From Poseidonocella pacifica (lineage in GTDB: Bacteria; Pseudomonadota; Alphaproteobacteria; Rhodobacterales; Rhodobacteraceae), in NCBI RefSeq assembly GCF_900111875.1, contig NZ_FOJU01000002.1, forward strand, positions 1 through 64,000: 64,000 nucleotides of DNA, read 5' to 3'. Under the pieces are notes generated by a model, which was not told the origin of the DNA, did not search any database, and worked only from the letters and a program-made list of their open reading frames with translations. Position 1 is the first letter of the stretch. Every line of letters begins with the position of its first letter. Below, one piece after another: positions 1-9,387 of the stretch. Position numbers and translations under genes: made by a program.

Positions 1-418
1 TCCGATACTGTCGGCAACGGCATGCAGTTTCGTGTTCATGCCGCCCTTAGTTCGCCCAATCAACCGACCTTTCTTGTCGCTGGCCCCCTTTTTTCAACCG
101 CAGGCTGGAGGCCGTACGGTGCACCTTCAGGCAGGTCGCATCAATCATGATGGTCTTGCGCTCTGTGCCTTCGGCGGCCAACCCGGCCATGATGCGGGCA
201 AAGACACCCATATCACTCCACCGCTTCGAGCGGTTGTACAGCGTCTTCGGTGGGCCGTACTCACGAGGCGCATCGGACCACCGCAAACCGTTGCGGTAAA
301 TGAAAATCATCCCACTCAGAACCCGTCGGTCATGATGCCTTGGTTTGCCATGGCTCTTTGGAAAGTAAGGTTTAAGCCGCGCCATCTGCGCGTCGATCAA
401 CCAGAACAGATTGCTCAT
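1..418 (-). mobile_element. IS5-family (IS427-like) transposase, 5' part, cut by window edge
   Basis: The first reading frame starts at 418 (MSNLFWLIDAQMARL) and carries the N-terminal DUF4096-type region of IS5/IS427 transposases. Between about 84 and 94 the minus strand has a run of six A then five G. Past this run the continuation (GRLIGRTKGGMNTKLHAV) is found in a different frame, running off the window at position 1. That is the usual layout of IS427-group elements, which make the full DDE transposase by programmed frameshifting at such a run. The inverted repeat seen for the copy at 7637-8502 is not visible upstream of this start, so this is a different or truncated element. Activity cannot be judged without the sequence to the left. 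Confidence 0.8.
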
Positions 419-1126
419 CGCCCCCCCCTGTAGCTGGGGGACTAGAATCACACAGCCCAGTCGTCAGCAACCAAATCAATGGGGCTAGAACCTAGCTCGC
501 CTTCCAACTGTTTTGAGACTGAAGCGACTATCCCGTTGCAAACAAACACGGGATAGGTTTTCCCCCTCAACAACCCCTGTCCCGGCAAGCTGTCCGAAAG
601 AGGCACGAGCTTCCATTACTGATCGAACGCACGCTGTTGAGCCGCATCAAACCTGTCTCCCGGCATGAAGCCCCAGAGGTCCCGTTGCTCGGCGGCATGG
701 GCAACAGAGGCAGAAACCAAGCTGAATGCGGCGAAAAAGCTGATCCTTCTGGAAAAAATTATTGGCGCTCCCCCCGATTGAGTGCGTGATCATCGCAGAA
801 ATCAGCACAACTTCAATGTCGGCTTCGTCTAAGGTTTGTGGCTGCTGTCAGCGTGAGCTGCAGCGGCGACAAATCTGACAAGGAGGAAAGCGCGGGCTGC
901 GTTTCGTGCTCTATGGGGTTTGTGGGCTACGACTGCGGTGAACGATGTGCAGGTCGACCGATTACGTCCCGCCAAGCTGTACAAATGTGTTGATTTCCCC
1001 AACCTGATTTGGCCGATCGGCCTGCTATCTTGCGGCCACAGGCCCGTTGCAGCGCATATTTTAGGAAGATGGCCGCACAGAACGGTCCGGCGTCTGTGCA
1101 AGGGAGGGCCGGGTTTGCTCGACGTA
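419..1126. other. Intergenic debris without a confident gene
   Basis: No reading frame here has family resemblance. The only structured item is an export-signal-like relic on the minus strand at 616-762, listed separately. The segment at about 930-1126 directly follows the IS91-type transposase remnant on the minus strand and is probably the non-coding tail of that element. Short open frames here overlap in several phases and show no ribosome-binding site. Confidence 0.5.
616..762 (-). pseudogene. Relic of a small exported protein (signal peptide, no start codon)
   Basis: The minus-strand frame reads RRISFFAAFSLVSASVAHA followed by AEQRDLWGFMPGDRFD and ends at TAA (618-616). The first part has the basic-hydrophobic-AxA pattern of a Sec signal peptide with cleavage after AHA. 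No ATG, GTG or TTG lies in a plausible position upstream; the frame runs into ATA-ATT. I read it as a decayed gene for a short secreted protein, but a chance frame cannot be excluded. Confidence 0.25.
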
Positions 1127-1440
1127 TCATGCGGCGTCCTCCCATGGTGGGGCGCGGGATTTGGGTGTTTGACCGCGTGTGAAGGTTTCGATGATGATCA
1201 TTGCGCCGCCGCACTTTGGGCAAGTCTGTTGGGCGTTCGTATCGTCGGGATCTTCGGGTTTATCCACGTCCGGTGCCCGGTCAGGATTTGAGGTTACATT
1301 CAACAAATGTCTGATCTTTTCGATCCTGCTGCGACGAATGCCGTTGGCGAGGAAGCCAGTGTGGCGGATGCGGTGGAAGCCCGATGGCAGGACATGGATC
1401 AGGAAGCGTCGGATGAACTCGCCCGTGGGCAGCTGCGCAC
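1127..1440 (-). pseudogene. IS91-family transposase, C-terminal fragment
   Basis: The frame carries the typical C-terminal sequence of Y2-type IS91/ISCR transposases: EFIRRFLIHVLPSGFHRIRH, LANGIRRSRIEKIRHLL, and the final zinc-binding-like CPKCGGAMIIIETFTRG. The catalytic HUH and tyrosine regions are absent. Upstream, at about 1440, the sequence switches abruptly to an IS481 fragment on the other strand, so the transposase was truncated by recombination or insertion. It is not functional as it stands. Confidence 0.75.
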
Positions 1441-1597
1441 GCACCTCACCGACTTCATGGCAGCCTACAACTTCGCCCGCAGTCTCAAGACCCTCAACGG
1501 GCTCACGCCTTATGAATACATCTGCAAGATCTGGACTTCAGAGCCAGATCGATTCATCCTAAATCCGATCCACCAAATGCCGGGACTAAACACCTAG
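1441..1597 (+). pseudogene. IS481-family transposase, C-terminal fragment
   Basis: The last ~50 codons (HLTDFMAAYNFARSLKTLNG, then LTPYEYICKIWTSEPDRF and the end IHQMPGLNT) match the conserved C-terminus of IS481-type DDE transposases. The frame is open further upstream to 1307, but that part is the antisense of the IS91 fragment, so the transposase portion begins near 1441. The DDE residues are missing. It is a 3' scar of an IS481 element abutting the IS91 remnant. Confidence 0.75.
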
Positions 1598-1669
1598 CGC
1601 CCTGGGCTACCTTGATGCTGGCGTGTGAGCGGAGCCGTCAGACGGGATAGGGTGGGCGCGCTGGCAATG

Positions 1670-4600
1670 TCACTCATCTATGATGTCGAAGTCATCTTCT
1701 TCGTGCGAAGGCTTGCTGCGCCTTTGTAGCTTCGGCGCACCTGACCTCTTCTTTCCTAGAGCGTAGTCCGCCATGGAGGGAAACGGGTGGCCGGGAAACC
1801 CTTCCTCGAAGCCCTGCACCATCTTCTTGTAGCTGAGGCCCAATGCAGACATCTTGCAAAGCTCGCGCCCATCAGTCCCGTCCTTGAGCACGAGGCCGCC
1901 ACCCTTGGGGGCCACCTCTAGACCCCGTTCTTTGAAGCCGTCGATAAATTCGCCCCACGACCGGCTTTCGTCGTAGATGCGCTGCGCAAGCGCAGCGAGC
2001 GCATCCGGATCATCCGACTTGACGGCTTTCGCAAGCTGCCCGCTACGGATCTCCGTGCGGCCTGCCGGATTGGCCCGAGAGACGACACTCTCGACAGCTG
2101 TGTCGGGCAACGTTGCGGCAGAAGGTACTTGTCCCGGTGGGGCAAAAACCAGTTCGGGAAGGACGGTCTCCCAAGCATCTCGACGCGCGTAGTGCGCGTA
2201 TTGCTCGTCACCGTCCGACTTGCGCCACTGGACCACAGCTCCAACTGCACCCGAAAGCAGGATCTGCCCCGGCGGATGCTCCCATGACTTCGACATGCGT
2301 CCTACGAGGCGGCCATGCCGGTCCAGCAACTCCCAGTTGGAGGCTCGGTGGTCCAGGTGCAACGGGTCACCCACCCGGCATTCCTGGATTGCACGGTGAA
2401 CCTCGTGCCGATCTACCTGGCGACCGGCATATGACAGGTCGGCATGCTTTAGGTTCGGCAGATGGTAGACCCTCAAAGGTAGTCCTCCAGCCGGGAAATG
2501 CGGCGCGACCTGTCTCTCAACGACGCAGGGAGTGTCGGGCTTCAGGAACGCATGCTCGCCCGACGCCATAACGATCAGGCCCTTTTGGGCACGCGTCATC
2601 GCGACGTAGAAAAGTCGGCGCGGAGCATCACGGTCTTCGTTCTTCGATACCCGGTCCCAACCGCCATCCAGAATAGCCACATGATCGAACTCAAGCCCCT
2701 TGGCCCGGTGCGCTGTCAGCAGGAGCAGCCCGCGTTGCTCGCCCCGTGTCTCACGGGACCATTCGGCCAGCCATTCGACGATATCGGGCACAGGCATAGT
2801 CTTTGTCTTCAGCTCTCTCGCCAGCTCGGCGATACCTTCTGCCAACAGGTCGACCCACTTGTTGCCTGATTGCTCGTTGAGGAGGTCGACGATGTCGGCA
2901 ACGCCCAGCAGCTCTCCCTGTCGCCGACGCAGACTTGCCACGAGCGCCTGTGTCTCGCGCAGCCGCCAGATGTTTGGCAGGTCCTGATTGGCCATTTCAA
3001 CCATGATACCCTGCTTTTCAGCATAGGTCCGGACAGCGCCAAGCCTCTTCCAGTCACGAGAGATGATCGCGGTACGGGCCCAGGACCAATCCGGATCCAG
3101 TTTCGACAGCCGCACCATCTCGTCGACGGCAGCGATCGCCTGTGGCACATCGCCGGAGGGGACATTCAGAAGCTGAACCCGGCCCTGTCCAACCCCATCC
3201 ACCTTTGCGAGGACGCCCCCCTCAGGATCACGCCTGCGATCTGCGTTGATCCTGATCTCATGACCAACTTTCATCCGATCCGGCGCCGCCGAAATCACCG
3301 CATTGGCCGCCGCAATGATGTGATTGGTGGAACGATAGTTCTCGACCAGGAACGCCGGCCGCGCCTTGTAGTCTTCTTCGAACTGCCGGATGAACCCGAC
3401 GGAGGCGCCATTGAAGGCATAGATGTTCTGATCGTCGTCCCCGACGGCGAACAGGCTGAGCTTCAGATCGGCATCCTCGAGAGATCTGCCAGCGACTGCC
3501 GAGATAAGCTGATACTCTTCGGGCCCGATGTCCTGATACTCGTCCACGAGGATCCAGCGATAGCCCTGGATCAGTGTGTCCCGCTGCGCTTCGGCTTCGG
3601 ATTTCGACAGCCCTTCGCCCTCAAGCTGGCGCACCGCCTCCATCACGATGCCGTCGAAATCTTCGGTGTCGGCCCGCTGGCCCACAAAACTGGCCCCCAC
3701 GAGCTTCATCGCCAGCGCATGACAGGTCGAGACGGTGACGCCGATGGCATCGTCGCCGACCAAGGAACGCAGCCGCATGCGGATTTCGGCCGCTGCGTGC
3801 CGGTTGTAGGCGAGAACCAGAATGCCTCGCGGGTCCTCGCGTTTCATACGCAGAAGATAGGCGATCCGATGGACCAGCACCCGCGTCTTGCCTGACCCTG
3901 GCCCCGCCAGGACCAGAACATTCGTCCGGTCCCGGTCATCTGTCACGATCTCCTGCTGGACCTTGTTGCCCAGCTTCTCGACGATCGCCTCCCAAGAGGC
4001 GCTGGTGGTTTGCCGTCGGACCTCGCGGCCCATGCCTGGCATCCACCGCTTCATGAACTGCTCCTTGTTGAGCAGGAAGTAGTCCTCCGACAGGCGTGAC
4101 GCATCGCTCATCGCCCGCAGCCCGGTTTCGGCATAGGTCGCCATGACATGGGTCTGGAGTGTCTGCTCGCCGTAGTGGTCCTCTAGCGGCGCGAAATGCG
4201 TCTGGGTGAACTGCCCCCCTGCCGGATCGAGATAGACCGTCATGGCTGAGCGGAACACCGTAAGCCCCTTTCCGAGCGTCACCACGCCCTGCTCATGTAG
4301 CCACATAAGCGCTCGCTCCATAAGCTTGGTCATGTCACCAATGCCGCTGGTCTTCAGGAAGGCATCCTGATTCAGCTGTGCCAGCAGGTCGCCGACCGTC
4401 GTCTCGACCTGAAGATCCTTGCCCCGCACCCCCTTGTCGAGCCGGCCTGTCAGATAGGTGAGGAGCAGTTCGGCCGCTTGCCACCGCAAGTTTGCCGTTG
4501 CTCGAACTGTTTTCCAGGTCCGAACCAGAGTGACCATCAGCGTGTTACGACTCACCCTTCGCAGAGAGATGTTCCCGCGACCGCCGTCTTGGCTTCGGCC

Positions 4601-7240
4601 ATCCTGGGCAATCCCCCGCACCAGCCTGTCGACCGCATCGGGCCTAACATCCGGGTGGTTCTTGTCGCGCAAACGCTGGCAGGTTTCAGAAAGGTTCAGC
4701 GGAACAGGGGTTCGGTCATCCATGTCCGGCGCCAGCTCCTGCATGAGCGCGATCAGATCGCTCTCAAGTCCTGAAGCCCGCGCCAGTCTCTGTGCCGAGG
4801 AACTGGCAACGCCAACGTGGACAAAGACCGTCATCGCGACATCGTTGCGTGCGATGCCCAGTGTTTCCAGCGTCGACATGGCCTTCGGCAGCGCACCGGG
4901 CGATATCCCCGCCACTCCGCAAAGCTCATCGGTCGAGACGCCTTCGTCAGCCGGGGCCGAGACAAGATGCGCCACGATGGCCAGGAGTTGGTTGCGACGC
5001 GCCAGCGTCAGCTCTGCCCCGGCCAACCGCTGCTTCGCCTCATCCACGGATCGCACCCGCAGGGAGGACGGGAACACCTGAACCCGGTTCTCTTCCCGCG
5101 ATACAAGATGCGCTTCCTCCAGCCAGGACACGGCCGTCTTGACGCGGGTGTCGTCCGTGGCGCTGTCGCGCTCGAACTCCTGGTCTTTCTCGGATCGGAC
5201 GATCTCGCCCGATGTCGCAACGACCTTGCCGGTCTTTTTCGTCCGTTCGTCGATCCGGCGCAGCGCCTTGAGGATTGCCCCGATTTCATGCCGCGCAAGG
5301 CGCGAACTGGCCGTCAGCCGGAACTGCCGTTCCACATCGTCAGCCGCGAACAACAAGACGCAATGGGCGTCCTCGCGGTCCCGTCCGGCGCGCCCGGCCT
5401 CCTGAAGGTAGTTTTCCAAAGACCCCGGGATATCGGCGTGGACGACCAAGCGGATGTCGGGCTTGTCGATCCCCATCCCGAAGGCGTTGGTCGCGGCGAT
5501 CACGCGCAGCTCGCCCACCCGGAACTGTTCCTGCACGACCTGCTTGTCGTCCGCGCTCATCCCGGCATGGAAATGCGCCGCATCCACGCCCTGAGACTTC
5601 AGGAACTCGGCCACCCGCTCGGTTTCCTTGCGCGAAGAACAATAGACCACCGCTCCAGAGCGCCCTTCGGCGGGAAGCAGTGCGTCGAGGACGGTCATCA
5701 CATCCGACAATTTGGATGCCTTGTTCGTCGGTCGCACTTCAAACGCCAGGTTTGTCCTCGAGGCACCCCCGTCAAGCGGCAACAGCTCGACCCCGGCCTT
5801 GGACTGGAAGTGTTCGATGATATCCGCAACCACCTCGGGCTTTGCGGTCGCGGTGAGGCAGAGCACAGGCGCGGGTGGCTGATCCCCCGAGAACTCCCTA
5901 ATGAAGCGGCCGAGATAGCGATAGTCCGGCCGGAAATCATGCCCCCATTTCGACACGCAGTGCGCCTCGTCAATCGCCCAGAGCCCCACTTCGCGCTGTG
6001 CCAGCACCCTACGGATGGAGGGGCTGCGAAGCTGCTCGGGAGAGATGATGAGGATCCCGGCGTCGCCCATCCGGACCTTGTCGAGCGCGTCCTGACGTTC
6101 CGGCATGGACATCATGCCGTTTATCGTAACGGAGCAGGAGATCCCGGCACGCTCCATCCCCTGAACCTGATCCGCCATCAAAGCGACCAGGGGAGAAATC
6201 ACCACCGTCAGCGCACCGATCTTGTCGAACCGTGACAGCGCCGGCACCTGATAGCACAGCGACTTGCCCGTCCCTGTCGGCAGGATACCCAGCAGGCTGT
6301 TGCCAGACATGGCCTCGTCGACGATGCGTTCCTGCAGCGGGCGTCCCTCCGGGTCCACCGGCTTAGGGCGGAAGCTGGGGAACCCGAACCACCTTTCCAG
6401 GGCTCGCACCGGGTCGTTCTGCTCGGCGCACCAGGTGCAGGCCGGATCCTTACAGGAGGTGTCCCGCAGATGCCTGACAATCAGGGAGGCCTCGCGGAAC
6501 TGCGCCCTCACCCAGGGCGGCATGACGGAGTCGCCGCCTGCCACCGTAATCCACGAGAGGGTATAGGCCATCGGCCAACCGTTCTGAGGGCTGCTGAGGC
6601 GTCGCAACGTCTGTTCTACACGCAACCCGCACGCTCGCCCGTCAAGCAACCGCGTGATCGCGGCGGCAGCCTCGTCATAGCTTGGACAACACTTACCGCG
6701 CAGGTAGGAAAACACGGCACCAAAGCCGCCGGCGCGTTCCATGCGCGTGGTCAGATAATGGTAGGCCGCCAGCGCGTCGGGCGCGTCCTCAGCCAATTTT
6801 GCAAAAGCATCCAGCTGATTGGCGAGCACCTCGAAAACAAGGCGCGCGTCCAGTTCGGGATCGTTTACATGCCCGGTGGCAAGGCGCCCGTCATGATAGT
6901 GCTTCACAAGGTGGTGGTATGGGTTCCGCGGGAAGGCCAGCGGGTTCAGCCACAGGGTATCGATTGGCGCCTGTATGATCTGGCCAAGACGGGGCCGTTT
7001 CGCGATCAGATGTTCGAGGTCGTGCTTCAGGAAGTTATGGCCAATGGGATGCGCTACATCACCGACCTGCGCTTCGAGCTGATCGAGGAACTCTTCGGAA
7101 ATCCCTTCCATCGACTTTAGCACCGGTCGTTCATCACCGCGCACGGCCGCTATACCAAAGATCTTTGCCTTGGAAGGATCGACCTCAAGATCGATTGACA
7201 GGCACCGGGACAAAAGTTGGTTGTGACGCATTTCCATAGG
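1670..7240 (-). CDS. DEDD exonuclease-like / RecQ helicase / UvrD-like helicase fusion
   Basis: A very large protein (about 1856 residues from the ATG at 7240). Residues ~15-80 resemble a DEDD 3'-5' exonuclease (LSIDLEV, later HNFLKHDLEHL). A full RecQ SF2 core follows: Walker A PTGTGKS ~321, DEAH in WAIDEAHCVSKWGHDFRPDY ~424, TATA motif, and the arginine motif GRAGRD ~616. A winged-helix-like middle leads to an SF1 UvrD/PcrA core: AGPGSGKT ~1112, VDEYQD ~1232, QNIYAFNGA ~1271, TAHRAKGLEFDHV ~1509, FYVAMTRA ~1544. All helicase motifs look intact. The frame is open to 7429, but that extension overlaps the upstream gene and looks non-coding; 7240 or 7234 is the more likely start. RecQ unwinds 3'-5' and UvrD-type enzymes translocate on ssDNA. 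A role in repair or in defence against foreign DNA is inference from the mobile context. Confidence 0.88.
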   Translation of the reverse strand, partial: PMEMRHNQLLSRCLSIDLEVDPSKAKIFGIAAVRGDERPVLKSMEGISEEFLDQLEAQVGDVAHPIGHNFLKHDLEHLIAKRPRLGQIIQAPIDTLWLNPLAFPRNPYHHLVKHYHDGRLATGHVNDPELDARLVFEVLANQLDAFAKLAEDAPDALAAYHYLTTRMERAGGFGAVFSYLRGKCCPSYDEAAAAITRLLDGRACGLRVEQTLRRLSSPQNGWPMAYTLSWITVAGGDSVMPPWVRAQFREASLIVRHLRDTSCKDPACTWCAEQNDPVRALERWFGFPSFRPKPVDPEGRPLQERIVDEAMSGNSLLGILPTGTGKSLCYQVPALSRFDKIGALTVVISPLVALMADQVQGMERAGISCSVTINGMMSMPERQDALDKVRMGDAGILIISPEQLRSPSIRRVLAQREVGLWAIDEAHCVSKWGHDFRPDYRYLGRFIREFSGDQPPAPVLCLTATAKPEVVADIIEHFQSKAGVELLPLDGGASRTNLAFEVRPTNKASKLSDVMTVLDALLPAEGRSGAVVYCSSRKETERVAEFLKSQGVDAAHFHAGMSADDKQVVQEQFRVGELRVIAATNAFGMGIDKPDIRLVVHADIPGSLENYLQEAGRAGRDREDAHCVLLFAADDVERQFRLTASSRLARHEIGAILKALRRIDERTKKTGKVVATSGEIVRSEKDQEFERDSATDDTRVKTAVSWLEEAHLVSREENRVQVFPSSLRVRSVDEAKQRLAGAELTLARRNQLLAIVAHLVSAPADEGVSTDELCGVAGISPGALPKAMSTLETLGIARNDVAMTVFVHVGVASSSAQRLARASGLESDLIALMQELAPDMDDRTPVPLNLSETCQRLRDKNHPDVRPDAVDRLVRGIAQDGRSQDGGRGNISLRRVSRNTLMVTLVRTWKTVRATANLRWQAAELLLTYLTGRLDKGVRGKDLQVETTVGDLLAQLNQDAFLKTSGIGDMTKLMERALMWLHEQGVVTLGKGLTVFRSAMTVYLDPAGGQFTQTHFAPLEDHYGEQTLQTHVMATYAETGLRAMSDASRLSEDYFLLNKEQFMKRWMPGMGREVRRQTTSASWEAIVEKLGNKVQQEIVTDDRDRTNVLVLAGPGSGKTRVLVHRIAYLLRMKREDPRGILVLAYNRHAAAEIRMRLRSLVGDDAIGVTVSTCHALAMKLVGASFVGQRADTEDFDGIVMEAVRQLEGEGLSKSEAEAQRDTLIQGYRWILVDEYQDIGPEEYQLISAVAGRSLEDADLKLSLFAVGDDDQNIYAFNGASVGFIRQFEEDYKARPAFLVENYRSTNHIIAAANAVISAAPDRMKVGHEIRINADRRRDPEGGVLAKVDGVGQGRVQLLNVPSGDVPQAIAAVDEMVRLSKLDPDWSWARTAIISRDWKRLGAVRTYAEKQGIMVEMANQDLPNIWRLRETQALVASLRRRQGELLGVADIVDLLNEQSGNKWVDLLAEGIAELARELKTKTMPVPDIVEWLAEWSRETRGEQRGLLLLTAHRAKGLEFDHVAILDGGWDRVSKNEDRDAPRRLFYVAMTRAQKGLIVMASGEHAFLKPDTPCVVERQVAPHFPAGGLPLRVYHLPNLKHADLSYAGRQVDRHEVHRAIQECRVGDPLHLDHRASNWELLDRHGRLVGRMSKSWEHPPGQILLSGAVGAVVQWRKSDGDEQYAHYARRDAWETVLPELVFAPPGQVPSAATLPDTAVESVVSRANPAGRTEIRSGQLAKAVKSDDPDALAALAQRIYDESRSWGEFIDGFKERGLEVAPKGGGLVLKDGTDGRELCKMSALGLSYKKMVQGFEEGFPGHPFPSMADYALGKKRSGAPKLQRRSKPSHEEDDFDIIDE

Positions 7241-7355
7241 CTTATGAGTAACGATGAGAAAGCGCCGAACAAAGCCTTTTGATTTCGTGGTGGGCCCGAA
7301 CGCCATGACGTGCCTGATGCGACGGGCAGTGGCGTGTCTGCCCGATCGCTCTTCT

Positions 7356-8535
7356 TCACTCACTGGCAGCGGATCGCCACCCAACGCACTCCGATAGGTA
7401 TGAACGCAAGCCTGCCGACAATTTCGCAATACCAGCGTACCGCGCCAGATCGAGAACCGGATCCTCGCTCCTGCTCAGTTCAGCCGCATGGCTGTGATAA
7501 AGCTCCGCGATTTCCGTGCGGGAGATATCCCGGTTGGAGCGATCCAATCCCGACCGGAAACCGACCCTGTCGGCTTTCGTTTCCACCGCCCAAAGGTAAT
7601 CGACACCATTCTCGGGATGCAGTTCAACTTGCCTTAGGCTCAGGACTCATTGATTTTCGCTTCGCTGCGTGATTCACGGCTCAAAAAATGAGCGGTGAAC
7701 ATGTCTGATCTAATCTGGTTATTCGACGCGCAGATGGCGCGTCTTGAGCCCTACTTTCCCAAATCCCACGGCAAGCCACGTGTCGATGACAGGCGCGTTC
7801 TTAGCGGGATTATCTTCATCAATCGCAACGGCTTACGGTGGCGTGACGCGCCGAAGGAATACGGCCCACACAAAACGCTCTACAATCGGTGGAAACGCTG
7901 GAGTGACAAGGGCATCTTTGCCCAGATGATGGCCGGTCTGGCTGCTGATCACGGCGAACAGACGACGGTCATGATCGACGCCACTTACCTCAAAGCTCAT
8001 CGAACGGCGTCCAGCCTGGGCGTCAAGTAAGGAGGATCAGTAATTGATCCAGTGGATCAATTGCCCGACGAACGGGGGCGTGGTCGCCTGATTGGCAGAA
8101 CCAAGGGTGGCATGAACACGAAACTGCACGCCATCTGCGACAGCTATGGACGTCCGCTCAATCTGTTCGTGACCGCCGGGACTATATCGGTGTCCGAGCA
8201 CGGCTGAGCAGCCTGCCAGATGTCGACTGGCTGCTTGGGGATCGCGGCTATGACGCTGATTGGTTCAGAGAGGCGTTGAGAGACAAAGGGATACGCGCCT
8301 GCATCCCGGGTCGTAAGCAACGCAAGACAGCAATCCGATACGACAAGCGGCGCTACAAACGCCGCAACCGCATCGAGGTCATATTCGACAGGCTCAAGGA
8401 CTGGCGGCGTGTCGCAACCCGCTATGACCGCTGCCCCAAAAGTCTTCCTCTCCGCAATCGCCCTCGCTGCACTCGTCATCTACTGGCTATGAGTCCTGAC
8501 CCTAAACGCTCCACGGCGGTGAGGACCTGCTCCAC
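7356..8535 (-). pseudogene. Small gene of unknown function interrupted by an IS5-family element
   Basis: Removing the IS (7637-8502) and one copy of the flanking TA joins two pieces in one open frame. It starts at GTG 8535 (VEQVLTAVER), crosses the junction (LRQVELHPENG) and continues as VDYLWAVETKADRVGFRSG to the stop at 7356: 103 residues, charged and soluble. No family is recognised. An ATG 23 bp further out starts MPQLLDQ in another frame, so the true N-terminus may also carry a one-base indel. The gene points towards the helicase fusion, ending 116 bp before its start, so the two may have formed an operon. Confidence 0.5.
7637..8502 (+). mobile_element. IS5-family element with inverted repeats and a broken transposase
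   Basis: Terminal inverted repeats are visible: TTAGGCTCAGGACTCAT at 7634-7650 faces ATGAGTCCTGACCCTAA at 8489-8505 (16 of 17 complementary, flanking bases included). A TA on both sides (7635-7636, 8503-8504) fits a 2-bp target duplication. The transposase frame starts at 7695 (or 7701, MSDLIWLFDAQMARL) and stops at 8030 where related copies keep an A-rich frameshift run. The second half resumes in another frame (GRLIGRTKGGMNTKLHAICD), loses a few bases after LNLFVTAG, and ends at 8492 with ALVIYWL. At least two lesions make it non-autonomous. Confidence 0.82.
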
Positions 8536-8709
8536 TGATCAAGCAATTGCGGCATCTCTAGGAATAAGCGAGAAAGCACGAATTAGTTCTTTCCGGAGCG
8601 GATGTTAGTTTGAGTCGGCAGTTCTGGATGGCAGCATCGACCGATCCTGCATGCGAATCCCGATCTCGAAGAAAAGCGACGGCATCGCCGGCTCTCGGTT
8701 CAGGTAAGT

Positions 8710-9387
8710 TCAGCGACAGGCCAAACCCTGGGCACTAAACGCGGCAGGCACGACGCCATCAATCAGCAGCGAACCTGTCCGAGCCGAAAGCCTACGACGA
8801 AGGCGGGACATTCCGGCGCAACCAAGAACGACGGCGTCGGCACCAGCGACTTCCGCATTGGGAATGGCCCTCGCAAGACGGTCTTCCACATTCTGCCCGC
8901 CCCGTTCGACCTCCAAGACTGGAAGATCGGAGGCGAAAACCCCGACGCAGGCCCGTCGGTGGCCATATACCTCTACATTTGCCGCTATCACTAGCACAGA
9001 GACGTCGAGTGTAGTCACGATTCCGAAGCGGCCGCTGTGCAGCGCCGCGAGCGACATGCCAGCCTGACCGGTGCCGATCACAGGGCAATGCGCTGCGGCC
9101 TGCAGTGGACCCAGACCGGTATCATCGAAACAGCCGATGAAGATTGCATCCGCTGCAGCTGCCCGTGCTTCCGGAAGCAATGCCAACAGACCTTCAACAG
9201 CAGCCGCTCCATCCTCCAGCCCCTGAATCGACGGTGGCCCGAGATGGTTGGTCCACCCCAAAACTTCGGCGCCCGGTGCGGTTTCGCGCGCGACCGATAC
9301 CATGCTATCGGTCATCGCCTCGGTGGAATTCGGGTTCATGTAGACCAGGCGCACGTTCAGGCCTGCGACCGTGCATGGCAGGCCCAA
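8710..9387 (-). CDS. Asp/Glu/hydantoin racemase family protein
   Basis: The product contains the N-terminal MNPNSTEAMT signature, the first catalytic cysteine region IFIGCFDDTGL and the second LGCAGMSRL, as in the two-cysteine racemases acting on hydantoins, aspartate or glutamate and in related decyclising enzymes. Length (about 215-225 residues) is normal. The ATG at 9387 overlaps the deaminase end by 31 bp; a GTG at 9354, just past the deaminase stop, is an equally good start. It is the last gene of the transporter/amidohydrolase operon. A role in racemising or processing a hydantoin- or pyrimidine-derived product is inferred from that position. Confidence 0.82.
   Translation of the reverse strand: MGLPCTVAGLNVRLVYMNPNSTEAMTDSMVSVARETAPGAEVLGWTNHLGPPSIQGLEDGAAAVEGLLALLPEARAAAADAIFIGCFDDTGLGPLQAAAHCPVIGTGQAGMSLAALHSGRFGIVTTLDVSVLVIAANVEVYGHRRACVGVFASDLPVLEVERGGQNVEDRLARAIPNAEVAGADAVVLGCAGMSRLRRRLSARTGSLLIDGVVPAAFSAQGLACR

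Noticed and set aside
829-1101. Minus-strand frame of 90 codons
   Set aside because: No motif, no ribosome-binding site, overlaps other frames in IS91-adjacent debris.
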